Below, in pieces: positions 21,417 to 30,247 of a DNA stretch of 30,637 bases (positions are counted from its first letter, which is position 1; each line of letters opens with the position of its first letter). The position numbers and the translations under genes are program-made. The stretch is taken from the IMG/VR virus record IMGVR_UViG_3300045825_000051, positions 1 through 30,637 of that record. One strand, 5' to 3'. The stretch is from a virus. The notes under the pieces were generated by a model, which was not told the origin of the DNA, made no database searches, and saw nothing but the letters and a program-made list of their open reading frames with translations.

Positions 21417-22943
21417 ATGAAAATCCCAACAAACACCCGCCGCACCTCTCGCACAATCTCGCTACCAGCTCCAGTTGGTGGACTCAATGCGCGTGATTCT
21501 TACGCTGATATGAAAGCCACGGACGCGGTGAAGATGGAGAATTGGTTTCCTATCCCAATGAGCGTACAGCTACGGGCTGGATGTACGGTTCATGCCAGTG
21601 GGTTGGGTGCTTCTGTAGATACCGTAATGGCATATAACGCAGGAAGCACTCAGAAACTCATTGCAGTGGCGGGGACGAACTTTTATGACTGCACGGCTGC
21701 TGGGGCGGTTGGTGCTGCGGTAACGACCTGCACCAATTCACGTTGGCAGCATGTCAACATGGCAACGGCTGGCGGATACTTTTTATCATGTGTGAATGGC
21801 GTGGATGCGCCAAAGTTGTTTGACGGAACAACATGGAGCAATCCAGCGATTACAGGCGTGACCGTAACCGATCTAATAACGGTCACGGTACACATGAATC
21901 GTCAATGGTTTGTGCAAAAAAACACAATGAAAGTGTGGTATCTGCCTGTTAATTCCATCGCAGGTGCTGCTGCATCAATTGACTTTTCAGGGCTATTCAA
22001 GCGTGGAGGGTATCTCATGTCTATGGGTAGCTGGACGATGGATGCGGGTTCTGGAATGGATGACCATGCTGTATTCATCTCTAGCGAGGGGGAGGTTGCT
22101 GTTTATCGCGGCACTGACCCGGCAAGCTCGACCACATGGGCGCTCGTTGGCGTTTACTATATCGGTGCGCCAATTGGTCGTAGATGCCTGTCTCAGTACG
22201 CTTCAGACCTGCTGATTATCTGTCAGGATGGTTTAATGCCGATGTCTAAGGCGTTAATGTCTAGCCGCGTTAGCAACAAGGTTTCTCTGTCGGATAAAAT
22301 ACAGCACTTAACCAGCCAGGATATTACGGATTTCGGAGCAAACTTCGGATGGCAGTGCAGATTGTACCCTCAGACCAACATGCTGATTCTCAATGTACCC
22401 GCTGGTAATAATGCTAATTATCAATATGCAATGAATACCATAACCGGGTCGTGGTGCAAATTCACCGGATGGAATGCACAATCTTGGGAGTTGTACAAGG
22501 ATCAAATATACTATGGTGATGGAGCAGGGAATGTATGCCTTGCGTGGTACGGCACAAGCGATAACGGCGCGAATATCAATAGCGAAGTAGTGCAAGCCTT
22601 TCATTATTTTGGTTCGCAGAATCTCAAACATTTCAAACTGTCGCGCCCTATATTCAACGCAAATACGTCAAATGTAGGATTAACAATCGGGTTGAATTTT
22701 GATTTTAATTTCAATGAGCCACTATCCAGCCCAACAGTAGGTTCTGCATCTATAGCAATGATCTGGGGTACATCAAAATGGAATGTGGGAGCATGGGGAG
22801 CATCTGATGCAGTATATCAAAACTGGCAGACCTCAGGAGGAATCGGATACTGTGCAGGAATGCACATATCCACAGCATCAAATTCCGCGTCTGTATCATG
22901 GCAATCAACAACGCATATATTCGAGGTAGGGAACGGGCTATGA
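21417..22943 (+). CDS. Tail hub / packaged-DNA stabilisation protein, P22 gp10-like
   Basis: A 508-residue beta-rich protein. The N-terminus ISLPAPVGGLNARDSYADMK with VKMENWFPIP is the standard start of gp10-like hub proteins (PA-x-GGL-N-RD ... A-x-x-LENWFP). Later segments IGRRCLSQYASDLLIICQDG and GSWCKFTGWNAQSWELYKDQ fit the same family. It joins the adaptor to the tail needle and fibres and keeps DNA inside. I chose the ATG at 21417 (AAAAGGA upstream) over a start 13 codons earlier. It follows the adaptor gene in the normal order, interrupted only by the antisense HNH gene. The stop overlaps the next start (ATGA). Confidence 0.85.
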   Translation: MKIPTNTRRTSRTISLPAPVGGLNARDSYADMKATDAVKMENWFPIPMSVQLRAGCTVHASGLGASVDTVMAYNAGSTQKLIAVAGTNFYDCTAAGAVGAAVTTCTNSRWQHVNMATAGGYFLSCVNGVDAPKLFDGTTWSNPAITGVTVTDLITVTVHMNRQWFVQKNTMKVWYLPVNSIAGAAASIDFSGLFKRGGYLMSMGSWTMDAGSGMDDHAVFISSEGEVAVYRGTDPASSTTWALVGVYYIGAPIGRRCLSQYASDLLIICQDGLMPMSKALMSSRVSNKVSLSDKIQHLTSQDITDFGANFGWQCRLYPQTNMLILNVPAGNNANYQYAMNTITGSWCKFTGWNAQSWELYKDQIYYGDGAGNVCLAWYGTSDNGANINSEVVQAFHYFGSQNLKHFKLSRPIFNANTSNVGLTIGLNFDFNFNEPLSSPTVGSASIAMIWGTSKWNVGAWGASDAVYQNWQTSGGIGYCAGMHISTASNSASVSWQSTTHIFEVGNGL

Positions 22944-23344
22944 TCGTATTAGACCGACAAGATGAATTGGGCGAATGGCTGGCTAGTCGCACTGGTGGTA
23001 TATATATTACGGGTTCGGGTCGTTATATAGGACTGGAGAAGAACGGGGTTATTACTTCGGTTGCAGGGTTTGAAGATTACAACGGCGCATCAATTCGCGG
23101 GCATTTAGCAGTTGATGACAACCGGATGGATAAAAAGTGGATGAAATTCTGCTTTGAGTATGTGTTCTGCCAACTGAAAGTTAAAAAGCTGATAGGGCTG
23201 GTATCAAGCGCAAACACGAAGGCATTGCGTCTTGACAAGCATTTCGGGTACATCGAAGAGGGTATTATCAAGGATGCTGCACCAGATGGCGACTTGCATA
23301 TTCTGACTATGACAAAAGAACAGTGTAGGATATTGAATAAATAA
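22940..23344 (+). CDS. GNAT-like acetyltransferase, podophage type
   Basis: A 134-residue protein resembling GNAT-fold proteins found beside gp10-like genes in many podoviruses. The conserved region is FCQLKVKKLIGLVSSANTKA followed by LRLDKHFGYIEEGIIKDAAP and DGDLHILTM, the acetyl-CoA-binding and last-strand region of GNAT proteins. Substrate is unknown; virion or host protein modification is possible. The ATG at 22940 overlaps the hub gene stop (ATGA). An ATG 14 codons upstream is in frame but would extend 46 nt into the hub gene. The gene ends in DNA that also supplies the -35 of the next promoter. Confidence 0.75.
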   Translation: MIVLDRQDELGEWLASRTGGIYITGSGRYIGLEKNGVITSVAGFEDYNGASIRGHLAVDDNRMDKKWMKFCFEYVFCQLKVKKLIGLVSSANTKALRLDKHFGYIEEGIIKDAAPDGDLHILTMTKEQCRILNK

Positions 23345-23361
23345 TAAAGTTGTGGTATAAA
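23333..23361 (+). promoter_or_regulatory. Promoter ahead of internal virion protein genes
   Basis: TTGAAT (23333-23338), 17-bp spacer, TATAAA (23356-23361), with TGG before the -10 giving an extended -10 (TGGTATAAA). The -35 lies in the last codons of the GNAT-like gene. A 7-bp hairpin with one bulge (CAAG-g-TGG / CCA-CTTG, 23367-23385) follows in the leader. Confidence 0.65.
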
Positions 23362-23428
23362 GTCGTCAAGGTGGCGACCCACTTGAGCAACAATCATGCT
23401 GAGAAGCAGAACAGTTGAAAGGTTTAAA

Positions 23429-24445
23429 ATGGGTTCCAAGTCGTCACCTCCACCAGCTCCAGACTACACCGGCGCAGCAAATGCCACAGCAGCCGGTAAT
23501 TTAGCCGCAGCGCAAGCAACCACAGCGGCTAATCGCGTCAATCAAGTTGGGCCGAATGGGTCGCTAACTTACACTCAAGCAGACCCAGCGAATGCAAACA
23601 GCCAGTGGACAGCTACTCAAACTCTATCACCTGCTCAGCAAGCACTGCAAAATATACAAGGTTCGCTTTCTCAGCAGTATGGGAATATCGCGCAATCTGG
23701 CTTAAATGGCGCAGCTTCTGCGCTATCTAATCCGACTATAGATCAAACACAACTCGCAGCGATGCCGCAAAATGCAGGCACAACTACGCAAGATGCAATG
23801 ATGGCGCGGCTTGCACCACAGCAAGCAATCCAAACAAAGGCACTCGATACGCAGCTTGCCAACCAAGGTATTCAGCAAGGCTCTGAGGCATGGCAGAATG
23901 CCAAAACGCAACAAGGCCAGCAGCAGAATGACCAGCAGAATCAAGCGGCATTGCAAGGCATCCAAACAGATATGCAGGCTCGCAATCAAGGTATTGCAAA
24001 TCAGACAGCAATTCTCAATCAGCCACTCAATACAATCAACGCTCTGCGCACTGGCTCTCAGGTTAGCGGGCAGAATTATGTAAACCCTGCACAGCAGCAG
24101 GGCGTAGCTGGACCTGATTTACTCGGCGCTACGACTGCGACAGGGCAGTATAATCAAGGGTTATACAACTCTCAGCAATCTAGCGCGAACTCCATGACGA
24201 GCGGATTATTCGGTCTAGGCTCTGCGGCCTTGATGTGCGATAGGAGGTTAAAAACAAATATCGTAAAAGTCGGGGAGTCGTTCGGTCTTCCGGTTTACAG
24301 TTTCTTTTATAAAGACGCTGATAAATATGGCGGTGGAGTTCGGTTCGGCTTTATGGCTGATGAGGTTCAATCTCTGTTCCCTGACGCAATTGTGCATACG
24401 GATGACGGATTTATGGCTGTTGATTACTCTAAGATAGGTGCGTGA
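23429..24445 (+). CDS. Virion protein with C-terminal S74-type chaperone domain
   Basis: A 338-residue protein. Residues 1-265 are Gln/Ala/Asn-rich and low in charge (MGSKSSPPPAPDYTGAANAT and onward), as in internal or ejected virion proteins. The C-terminal 70 residues match the peptidase S74 / intramolecular chaperone domain: CDRRLKTNIVKVG (270-282), FGFMADEVQSLFPDA and AVDYSKIGA at the end. In S74 proteins the first residue of this motif is the catalytic serine, paired with the lysine five residues on (K275); here it is cysteine (C270). The domain may self-cleave or only help folding. The ATG at 23429 has GAAAGG upstream. Confidence 0.75.
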   Translation: MGSKSSPPPAPDYTGAANATAAGNLAAAQATTAANRVNQVGPNGSLTYTQADPANANSQWTATQTLSPAQQALQNIQGSLSQQYGNIAQSGLNGAASALSNPTIDQTQLAAMPQNAGTTTQDAMMARLAPQQAIQTKALDTQLANQGIQQGSEAWQNAKTQQGQQQNDQQNQAALQGIQTDMQARNQGIANQTAILNQPLNTINALRTGSQVSGQNYVNPAQQQGVAGPDLLGATTATGQYNQGLYNSQQSSANSMTSGLFGLGSAALMCDRRLKTNIVKVGESFGLPVYSFFYKDADKYGGGVRFGFMADEVQSLFPDAIVHTDDGFMAVDYSKIGA

Positions 24446-24446
24446 T

Positions 24447-25763
24447 ATGTCACAGCAATCAACCTACGAACAAGAGATACTAGGCGCACAGCAACAAAAG
24501 GCGCTGGCTCAAAAACTGCGAGAATCTGCAAAGACTCCAGATGGTCAGATGGTATCTGGATGGTACGTTGCGCCTTCAATCACTCAACATCTTGCAACGC
24601 TATTGCAGACGTATAGCGGCAAGAAAGGTATGGAAGAGGCAGACCAGAAGATTAAAGACCTGCAAGCAGGACAAGCTCAAAAAGAGCAAGCATATATAGC
24701 AGGGATGCCATCGGCTACCGTTACGCCTGCGGTGGATGCACGCACTGCTCCAGTGTTTGAAGATAGCGCAAGTCGTCTTGCCAATGCGCTTACACAAGGC
24801 GCACAGCCTAACCTGTCACCAACACAAGCAAATGCAGACGCGATGCAGCCAAACGTGATTGCAGACGCTTTGCGAACCCAATCACAACAGACATTGCCTG
24901 TGCAGACAGGTACACAGCAAATCTCCGCGCAGCCTGAAAAGACCACCCAGCCTAATATTGAGGACTATCTTAAATACGCGATGAATGCGCCTAATGACCG
25001 GACTGCGCAGCTCGTGCAGTTGTTGGGCGTTAATCGTCAGAACTCGGTAGACAAGCGGGATGCAGCGCAGAGTGCCGCTGATCTTAAACGTGAAACAACT
25101 ACACAGCAAATTGAAGCGAAACGCCAGCATGACGCAGATATGATTGCACAATCGGAGCGCGAATCTCGCAGGGATGCGGCTTTGCGTCAATCACTGGCAT
25201 CATTTGCACAGGCTAACAAGCCTGCCCAGCCTGACAAGTCAGATCAATGGAAATACGATTCAGGTTCTGATACATGGGTTCAGCCTCCGAACGCGCAATT
25301 TCCACAAGGCCGATCCACGCAACCGGCTGGGAAAATAGCCGCTGTGCAGAACTTCGACTCGTTGGCTAAAGAATTGCTTGGTGACGACACACACAAAGGG
25401 CTGATTGATAAAGTACAGTCAGGTGGATTCATGGGTATAAAAGGTGTTCTCGCTGGCGCAACAGACAAAGACAACGCGGATAACTTTAACAATATTCGCG
25501 AATCAATGTCAGCAGAGTATCGAAAAATATTCCGCATCCCTGGCGAAGGCGCTCTGTCTGATAACGAACAGGCTCAATACGGCGTGCAGTTACCGAACAT
25601 AAAAAACAATCCATCAGTTAATAAAGCGATTGTGATGCGCGGAGCGGAAAGAGCGCGTAATGCACTCCAATTAGGCAATAACCCGATCAGTGGGCAAGGT
25701 GGGACTGTGTCTACTGGACAGATTAAGCCTGCTAGCGGCGCTAAATTCTTAGGATTTGAATAA
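24447..25763 (+). CDS. Internal virion / ejection-type protein
   Basis: A 438-residue protein of Gln/Ala/Thr-rich composition, starting MSQQSTYEQEILGAQQQKAL. Residues about 1-75 are helical, the middle (about 90-180) is low-complexity, a charged coiled coil covers about 195-245, and the C-terminal part (about 295-420) is more globular (AKELLGDDTHKGLIDKVQSG, then FRIPGEGALSDNEQAQYGVQ). The RIPG-x-GALS-x-x-EQ pattern is common in phage internal proteins encoded next to lytic or ejection proteins. It starts 1 nt after the upstream stop and ends in TAATG, overlapping the next gene. An ejection role is inferred from order and composition. Confidence 0.7.
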   Translation: MSQQSTYEQEILGAQQQKALAQKLRESAKTPDGQMVSGWYVAPSITQHLATLLQTYSGKKGMEEADQKIKDLQAGQAQKEQAYIAGMPSATVTPAVDARTAPVFEDSASRLANALTQGAQPNLSPTQANADAMQPNVIADALRTQSQQTLPVQTGTQQISAQPEKTTQPNIEDYLKYAMNAPNDRTAQLVQLLGVNRQNSVDKRDAAQSAADLKRETTTQQIEAKRQHDADMIAQSERESRRDAALRQSLASFAQANKPAQPDKSDQWKYDSGSDTWVQPPNAQFPQGRSTQPAGKIAAVQNFDSLAKELLGDDTHKGLIDKVQSGGFMGIKGVLAGATDKDNADNFNNIRESMSAEYRKIFRIPGEGALSDNEQAQYGVQLPNIKNNPSVNKAIVMRGAERARNALQLGNNPISGQGGTVSTGQIKPASGAKFLGFE

Positions 25764-27613
25764 TGCCTATCGCACGATTCCAACTGCCTGACGGAAAGAT
25801 AGCGCGGTTTGAAGTGCCTGACGGGACTACGCCAGAACAGGCGCATGAAATGATGGCAGCGCATTTTAGTGCTCCACAATCTGCACCGAAGCAGGAAAGC
25901 CGATCATCATGGTTAGGCACAATTAATCATGATGCAGCAAATGCGATAGTTGGTGGTGTAACGGGGGCGGCAAAGCTAGTGTCTGCGGTTCCTGACTGGA
26001 TTGCTACGAAAGCAGGAATCGACAATTCATATTTAGGCGCACAGCATCAAGCCGCATTAAATCAGAATCAGCTAGGTCGTGACATTGGCGCTGATCCAGA
26101 ATCAATTGCATATAAGGGCGGCGAGATTGCCTCGCAAGTTGCAGGTACGGCTGGAATAGGCGGAATTCTAGCGAAAGCTCCAATGCTTGCGCAAGCTGCG
26201 CCTAAACTTGCTGCGGCTATTGAGTCTGGCGGGTTTTCACTTGGGAAGAATGCCATTCCTGCGGCAACGGTAGTCGGTAAGATTACGGATGCTGCAACTC
26301 GTGTTGCTGGCGGTGCGATTACCGGCGCGGCTTCAGGTGGTGTAATCAATCCTGCTGAAACTCTAGCAAGCACGGCAATCGGCGCGGCATTACCTGGTGG
26401 TGGCGCTTTACTTGGGGCTGGTCGCCGGGCTGTATCTCCTATTTTTACACCATCAGATAGCGCAATACGCAATCTTGAATTGGCAGCGGGTGGACGAGAA
26501 AAGCTGGCTTTTGCTTTGCGCAATGCTGAACACGCTAATCAATCAATGCCACTAGGTCAATCAGTGACAATGGGGCAGGGTTCTCGGAATGAAGGTATCG
26601 CGGCACTTGAGCGAGCAGCCAAAGGAAACAATGCAGCAGCTTTTCAGGACATATACAGCAGCCAGCGTGGTGCTATGGCGGAAGCTTTGGATTCAATGGC
26701 TGGAACTGACGCGCTACGCAATAAGATCGTAGCTAATCGAAAGGCTATGACTGAGCCTTTATATGCAGAAAATGCACAAATGATGCATCAAGGCGAAGAT
26801 ATAAGCGCGATTATGGATGCAGCTCCTAAGTCTATGGTGAAAGAAGCCACAGATAATGCACGAATGCGCGGGGATGCAAATATAGTAGCAGATGAAACTG
26901 GCAATTCATATTCAGGCGGATTAGTAGATGCTTTACGCAAACGATTATCATCTGCAAAAGATATGGCTTTTCGTGCAAGTGACACGGATAGCGCAACTGC
27001 TTACGCGGCTATGCTTGACAAGGTGCGTGGATTTCAAGAGGCCAATTCTCCGGCTGCGGCTGAAGCTAATAGGCTATTTCGTGAGCTATCTCCAGACGTA
27101 AACCGTATTGATGTTGCTCGCGCTTTGCGTGACAAGCTGGTTACTCCATTACGTCAAGCAACGGGGCAAGATTTAAAGCTTACCGGCGCGCAATTTGCTC
27201 GCGCAAAGTCAGATGCAGCCGAATTAGTGAGGAAAGAAACAGGGCAAAACCAGACAATTGAGCAGCTTTTTGCAGATACGCCAAAAGACTTAAAACGTAT
27301 TCAAGACGTTGAGAAATTGATAGGTTATCAGTCATATCTAGATCAGGCTGGAACAGGTGCAAACAGCACAACAAATCAGTTGCAGCAATATACCAATCTT
27401 GCAAAATCATTGGGAGGTATGCTAGGTGGCATGGCAGATAAAACAGGAAAAGTAATAAATCATTTTAGCGGAACAGAAGACGCTTTGAATAGGTTGCTAC
27501 AAAATCCGAAGCTGGTTGCAGAAGCATTGCGCAAGGCGGACAGTCGTGGAATGGTTGCAAATCCGACAAACAAATATATTCGTGCTGGAATAACCGGCCA
27601 ATCAAGTAAGTAA
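25763..27613 (+). CDS. Large injected / internal virion protein
   Basis: A 616-residue protein. The first 35 residues, MPIARFQLPDGKIARFEVPD and GTTPEQAHEMMAAHF, form the small N-terminal module widespread in phage ejection proteins. Several Gly/Ala-rich hydrophobic stretches (about 53-70, 118-140, 170-215) could insert in membranes, and a helical charged C-terminal half (about 230-600) follows. No transglycosylase motif is visible. Order after the hub and two other internal proteins fits the P22 or T7 ejection cluster. It starts within the stop of the upstream gene (TAATG). Confidence 0.7.
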   Translation: MPIARFQLPDGKIARFEVPDGTTPEQAHEMMAAHFSAPQSAPKQESRSSWLGTINHDAANAIVGGVTGAAKLVSAVPDWIATKAGIDNSYLGAQHQAALNQNQLGRDIGADPESIAYKGGEIASQVAGTAGIGGILAKAPMLAQAAPKLAAAIESGGFSLGKNAIPAATVVGKITDAATRVAGGAITGAASGGVINPAETLASTAIGAALPGGGALLGAGRRAVSPIFTPSDSAIRNLELAAGGREKLAFALRNAEHANQSMPLGQSVTMGQGSRNEGIAALERAAKGNNAAAFQDIYSSQRGAMAEALDSMAGTDALRNKIVANRKAMTEPLYAENAQMMHQGEDISAIMDAAPKSMVKEATDNARMRGDANIVADETGNSYSGGLVDALRKRLSSAKDMAFRASDTDSATAYAAMLDKVRGFQEANSPAAAEANRLFRELSPDVNRIDVARALRDKLVTPLRQATGQDLKLTGAQFARAKSDAAELVRKETGQNQTIEQLFADTPKDLKRIQDVEKLIGYQSYLDQAGTGANSTTNQLQQYTNLAKSLGGMLGGMADKTGKVINHFSGTEDALNRLLQNPKLVAEALRKADSRGMVANPTNKYIRAGITGQSSK

Positions 27614-27623
27614 GGAGCGCAAA

Positions 27624-28439
27624 TTGCCATATAACGGTTCAGGTACATACACAAGACCAGCAGGCCAGCCAGTTGCTGCGGGAACTATTGCAACGGATAC
27701 AGTTTTTAACACCTATACCGCAGATGTGGCAACGGCGTTGACTAATTGCGTGACGCGTGATGGTCAATCCCCAGCAACAGCCAATTTGCCAATGGGTGGG
27801 AATAAGATCACCGGTCTTTCTGCGGCTACACTCGCAGGGGATGCGGCTCGATACGATGAATTATTGGTTGAAATTAATGCGCGTATTGCTTCCGATGCTC
27901 TGCTTGCTCCATTAGCTAACCCGACATTTACAGGTACTCCTGCTGCTCCTACACCAGCGGGCGGGACTAACACAACTCAGATTGCAACGACTGCTTTTAT
28001 TCAAGCTGCAATAGCATCTTTGCAGACCCCGCCTGGAACGATTATTGATTTTGCATCTAACACTCCACCAACTGGATATTTGGCTTGCCCACAAGTGGCA
28101 ACTGCGATTAGTCGCGCAGCTTATCCTGCACTATTTGCAGCTATTGGAACTACTTGGGGTTCTGGAGATGGTGTTACGACATTTGGTATGCCGTACTTCC
28201 CAGCAGACTACGCAACGGTGCAAGGAAATTCAGTTGTTGGAACAACAACAACCGGAGCGATACTGGCGCATACGCACGTACAGCAATTCTTCACAACAAC
28301 ACCTTCAGGATTACATTTGGCCCAAGCCATTCCAGGTAATTCCGCCACAATATCAAACGAGGGATTATCCACATCATCAACAGGCGGATCTGCAAACTTA
28401 ACCGCTGGCGTTCGTGTTCTAAAGTGCGTGAAAGTATAA
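27624..28439 (+). CDS. Tail fibre with phage collar domain
   Basis: A 271-residue fibre protein. The N-terminal part (MPYNGSGTYTRPAGQPVAAG, then TVFNTYTADVATALTNCVTR and LPMGGNKITGLSAATLAGDA) is the virion-binding stalk start seen in many podophage fibres. FTGTPAAPTPAGGTNTTQIA TTAF is a fibre repeat. The collar domain (about 137-195) reads PPGTIIDFASNTPPTGYLAC, with FGMPYF at its end. It probably contacts the host surface. The start is TTG at 27624, with AAGGAG about 7 nt upstream; no ATG fits. The gene follows the internal protein by 10 nt. Confidence 0.85.
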   Translation: MPYNGSGTYTRPAGQPVAAGTIATDTVFNTYTADVATALTNCVTRDGQSPATANLPMGGNKITGLSAATLAGDAARYDELLVEINARIASDALLAPLANPTFTGTPAAPTPAGGTNTTQIATTAFIQAAIASLQTPPGTIIDFASNTPPTGYLACPQVATAISRAAYPALFAAIGTTWGSGDGVTTFGMPYFPADYATVQGNSVVGTTTTGAILAHTHVQQFFTTTPSGLHLAQAIPGNSATISNEGLSTSSTGGSANLTAGVRVLKCVKV

Positions 28440-28440
28440 C

Positions 28441-29748
28441 ATGCCAAGTTTAACCGAAGATCTTCAGACAACAGTGCGATCATCAACAGGAACGTCGCTG
28501 ACATTTAACGGCGATATCCATGCGCTATTGGATATTCAAAATATTCCACAAGGTCAATTTAACGAGAGAATGATTGCTTATGTAACAACACTTGATGCTA
28601 CGGTCATCACCGCAGCAGGGGCGCTTAATTACGCGCTTTCAAATCCGAATAATTTTGTGTCTGTACTGGCCACCGCCTCCTTCTTCGCCCCATTAACATC
28701 CTCACTGAGCTTATCCAAAGGTACGGGAGTGGCTACGTTTACGCGGGCAACGACTGCTACTGTGATGGGATATGCTCCAACAGCCGTTGCTGGTGATGCA
28801 CAGGTGTTGCTTACTTGTGCAGCAGGCGAGGCTAGGTTTGAAGGTGCACGGCGCGTATCTCAAGGGGTATGGTCTGAGGTATTAAGTGATGGTACAGCAA
28901 TCCCCGCAGCGACACTCAAAGGTTATCTAGCCGAGGGGGCGGCGACTAATTTGTTCCTGAATTCTGCGACGCTGGTCACTCAAACAGTAACCCTTGCGGC
29001 AGGAAGCAACACCTTATCTTTTTACGGTACTGGCACTGTTATATTATCCGGCGTGGCTACAGGTACACTTGTTGGAACTGGCGCAGCAAATAGAGTATCG
29101 CTGACGGTAACTGCTACGGCGGGCGCGTGTGTTGCTACAGTAACTGGAAGTTGCACAAGCGGCCAGCTAGAACTCGGCGCAACAGCAACCTCCTACATCC
29201 CAACCACAACAGTCGCGGTTACGCGGAATGCGGATACAGATACCTACCCGACAGCGGGAAATTTAGTAGCTGCTCAAGGGACATTATATGGTGAGTTTGT
29301 ACCGAATAGCACGGCGCAGTCTTCGATATTTATGATATATATTGATCTAAATAATTACATTGACCTGAGCTACAACTATGTTACACCTCAAGGCTTGATA
29401 CTGAGAAAAAATGTAGCAGGGGTAACTGTAAGTATACAAAGCGCACTCAACGTAATCACAGTTGGAGTGAAAGTCAAGTGGGCATTGAGCTACGGTCCTT
29501 CAGGTTTAAGCCTTGCGCTTAATGGTGTGGTGGTGCATAACGCATCAACAACCGTGCTGGCATCTCTCCCCGTGAATATGCAGTTCATGATGAATCAAAT
29601 TTCAACTGGACAGATTAACAACACTGCGGAGAATCTCCGCCTCTGGACTACTCAACTCACCGCCACCCAACTGGTACAGATCACCACGCCGACTACTTAC
29701 CTCCTCGGCACAACCTTCATTCTCGGAACATCTTCATTAGGAGCATAA
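28441..29748 (+). CDS. Tail fibre / lectin-like protein
   Basis: A 435-residue protein, low in charge and rich in Thr/Ala/Val. GVATFTRATTATVMGYAPTA begins a phage fibre domain in which RATTAT is a recurring motif, and GQLELGATATSYIPTTTVAV (about 241-260) is the typical QLE-G-x-x-x-SYIPT segment. After VTRNADT a concanavalin/LamG-like sandwich follows (about 275-415, GTLYGEFVPN and later LRLWTTQLTATQLVQIT). These domains bind surface sugars. The N-terminus contains SLTFNGDIHALLDIQNIPQG, which may attach to the previous fibre. It starts 1 nt after the preceding stop. Confidence 0.8.
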   Translation: MPSLTEDLQTTVRSSTGTSLTFNGDIHALLDIQNIPQGQFNERMIAYVTTLDATVITAAGALNYALSNPNNFVSVLATASFFAPLTSSLSLSKGTGVATFTRATTATVMGYAPTAVAGDAQVLLTCAAGEARFEGARRVSQGVWSEVLSDGTAIPAATLKGYLAEGAATNLFLNSATLVTQTVTLAAGSNTLSFYGTGTVILSGVATGTLVGTGAANRVSLTVTATAGACVATVTGSCTSGQLELGATATSYIPTTTVAVTRNADTDTYPTAGNLVAAQGTLYGEFVPNSTAQSSIFMIYIDLNNYIDLSYNYVTPQGLILRKNVAGVTVSIQSALNVITVGVKVKWALSYGPSGLSLALNGVVVHNASTTVLASLPVNMQFMMNQISTGQINNTAENLRLWTTQLTATQLVQITTPTTYLLGTTFILGTSSLGA

Positions 29749-29749
29749 C

Positions 29750-30247
29750 ATGGCATTTACAGATGGTAACGTTTTAACAGCAGCACAATTAAATGCGCTT
29801 GCCCCCTTGGCATCACCAACATTAGTCACTCCCGCATTAGGTACACCTGCATCAGGTACGCTGACTAACTGTACGTTTCCAACTCTGAACCAAAGTACAA
29901 CAGGTAACGCAGCCACAGCAACACTGGTAACGACTCGCGTAGTCACCATCACAGACACCGGAACTGCTCCAGTTAATGCTGACATCACTGACTTGTATGA
30001 GATAACAGCACTGGCTCAAGCACTCACCTTTGCAGCTCCAACGGGTACGCTACTCAATGGGCAAGGGCTAATGTACCGCATCAAGGATGTTACTACTGCT
30101 CGTGCGCTGGCGTTCAATGCGATCTTCGTACCTGCTGGTGTTGCACTTCCGACTACCACTGTGCTGGGTAAATGGATGCACCTTGCCTTTATCTACAACA
30201 CCACACTGGTTAAGTGGCAACTCATTGCAGTGGCACAGGAGGCATAA
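29750..30247 (+). CDS. Tail-fibre-type protein
   Basis: A 165-residue protein. It begins MAFTDGNVLTAAQLNALAPL and includes SPTLVTPALGTPASGTLTNC followed by TFPTLNQSTTGNAATATL, a low-complexity module very common in phage tail fibres (LGTPASGTLTNCTFPTLNQ). The C-terminal part (about 70-165) is a small beta domain (LYEITALAQALTFAAPTGTL and WMHLAFIYNTTLVKWQLIAV) of the sort that ends fibre or spike shafts. It starts 1 nt after the previous stop and overlaps the next start (TAATG). Exact attachment is unknown. Confidence 0.75.
   Translation: MAFTDGNVLTAAQLNALAPLASPTLVTPALGTPASGTLTNCTFPTLNQSTTGNAATATLVTTRVVTITDTGTAPVNADITDLYEITALAQALTFAAPTGTLLNGQGLMYRIKDVTTARALAFNAIFVPAGVALPTTTVLGKWMHLAFIYNTTLVKWQLIAVAQEA

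Noticed and set aside
23367-23385. Hairpin after the GNAT-like gene as a terminator
   Set aside because: The 7-bp stem has a bulge and no U-tract on either strand, and lies downstream of a good promoter; more likely a leader hairpin.
26068-26523. 151-codon antisense frame in the large internal protein gene
   Set aside because: Pro/Ala-rich shadow of Gly/Ala-rich codons, no start signal.
28365-28373. Exact DnaA box (TTATCCACA)
   Set aside because: A single copy inside a tail-fibre gene with no neighbouring boxes or AT-rich unwinding region; chance or codon content explains it.
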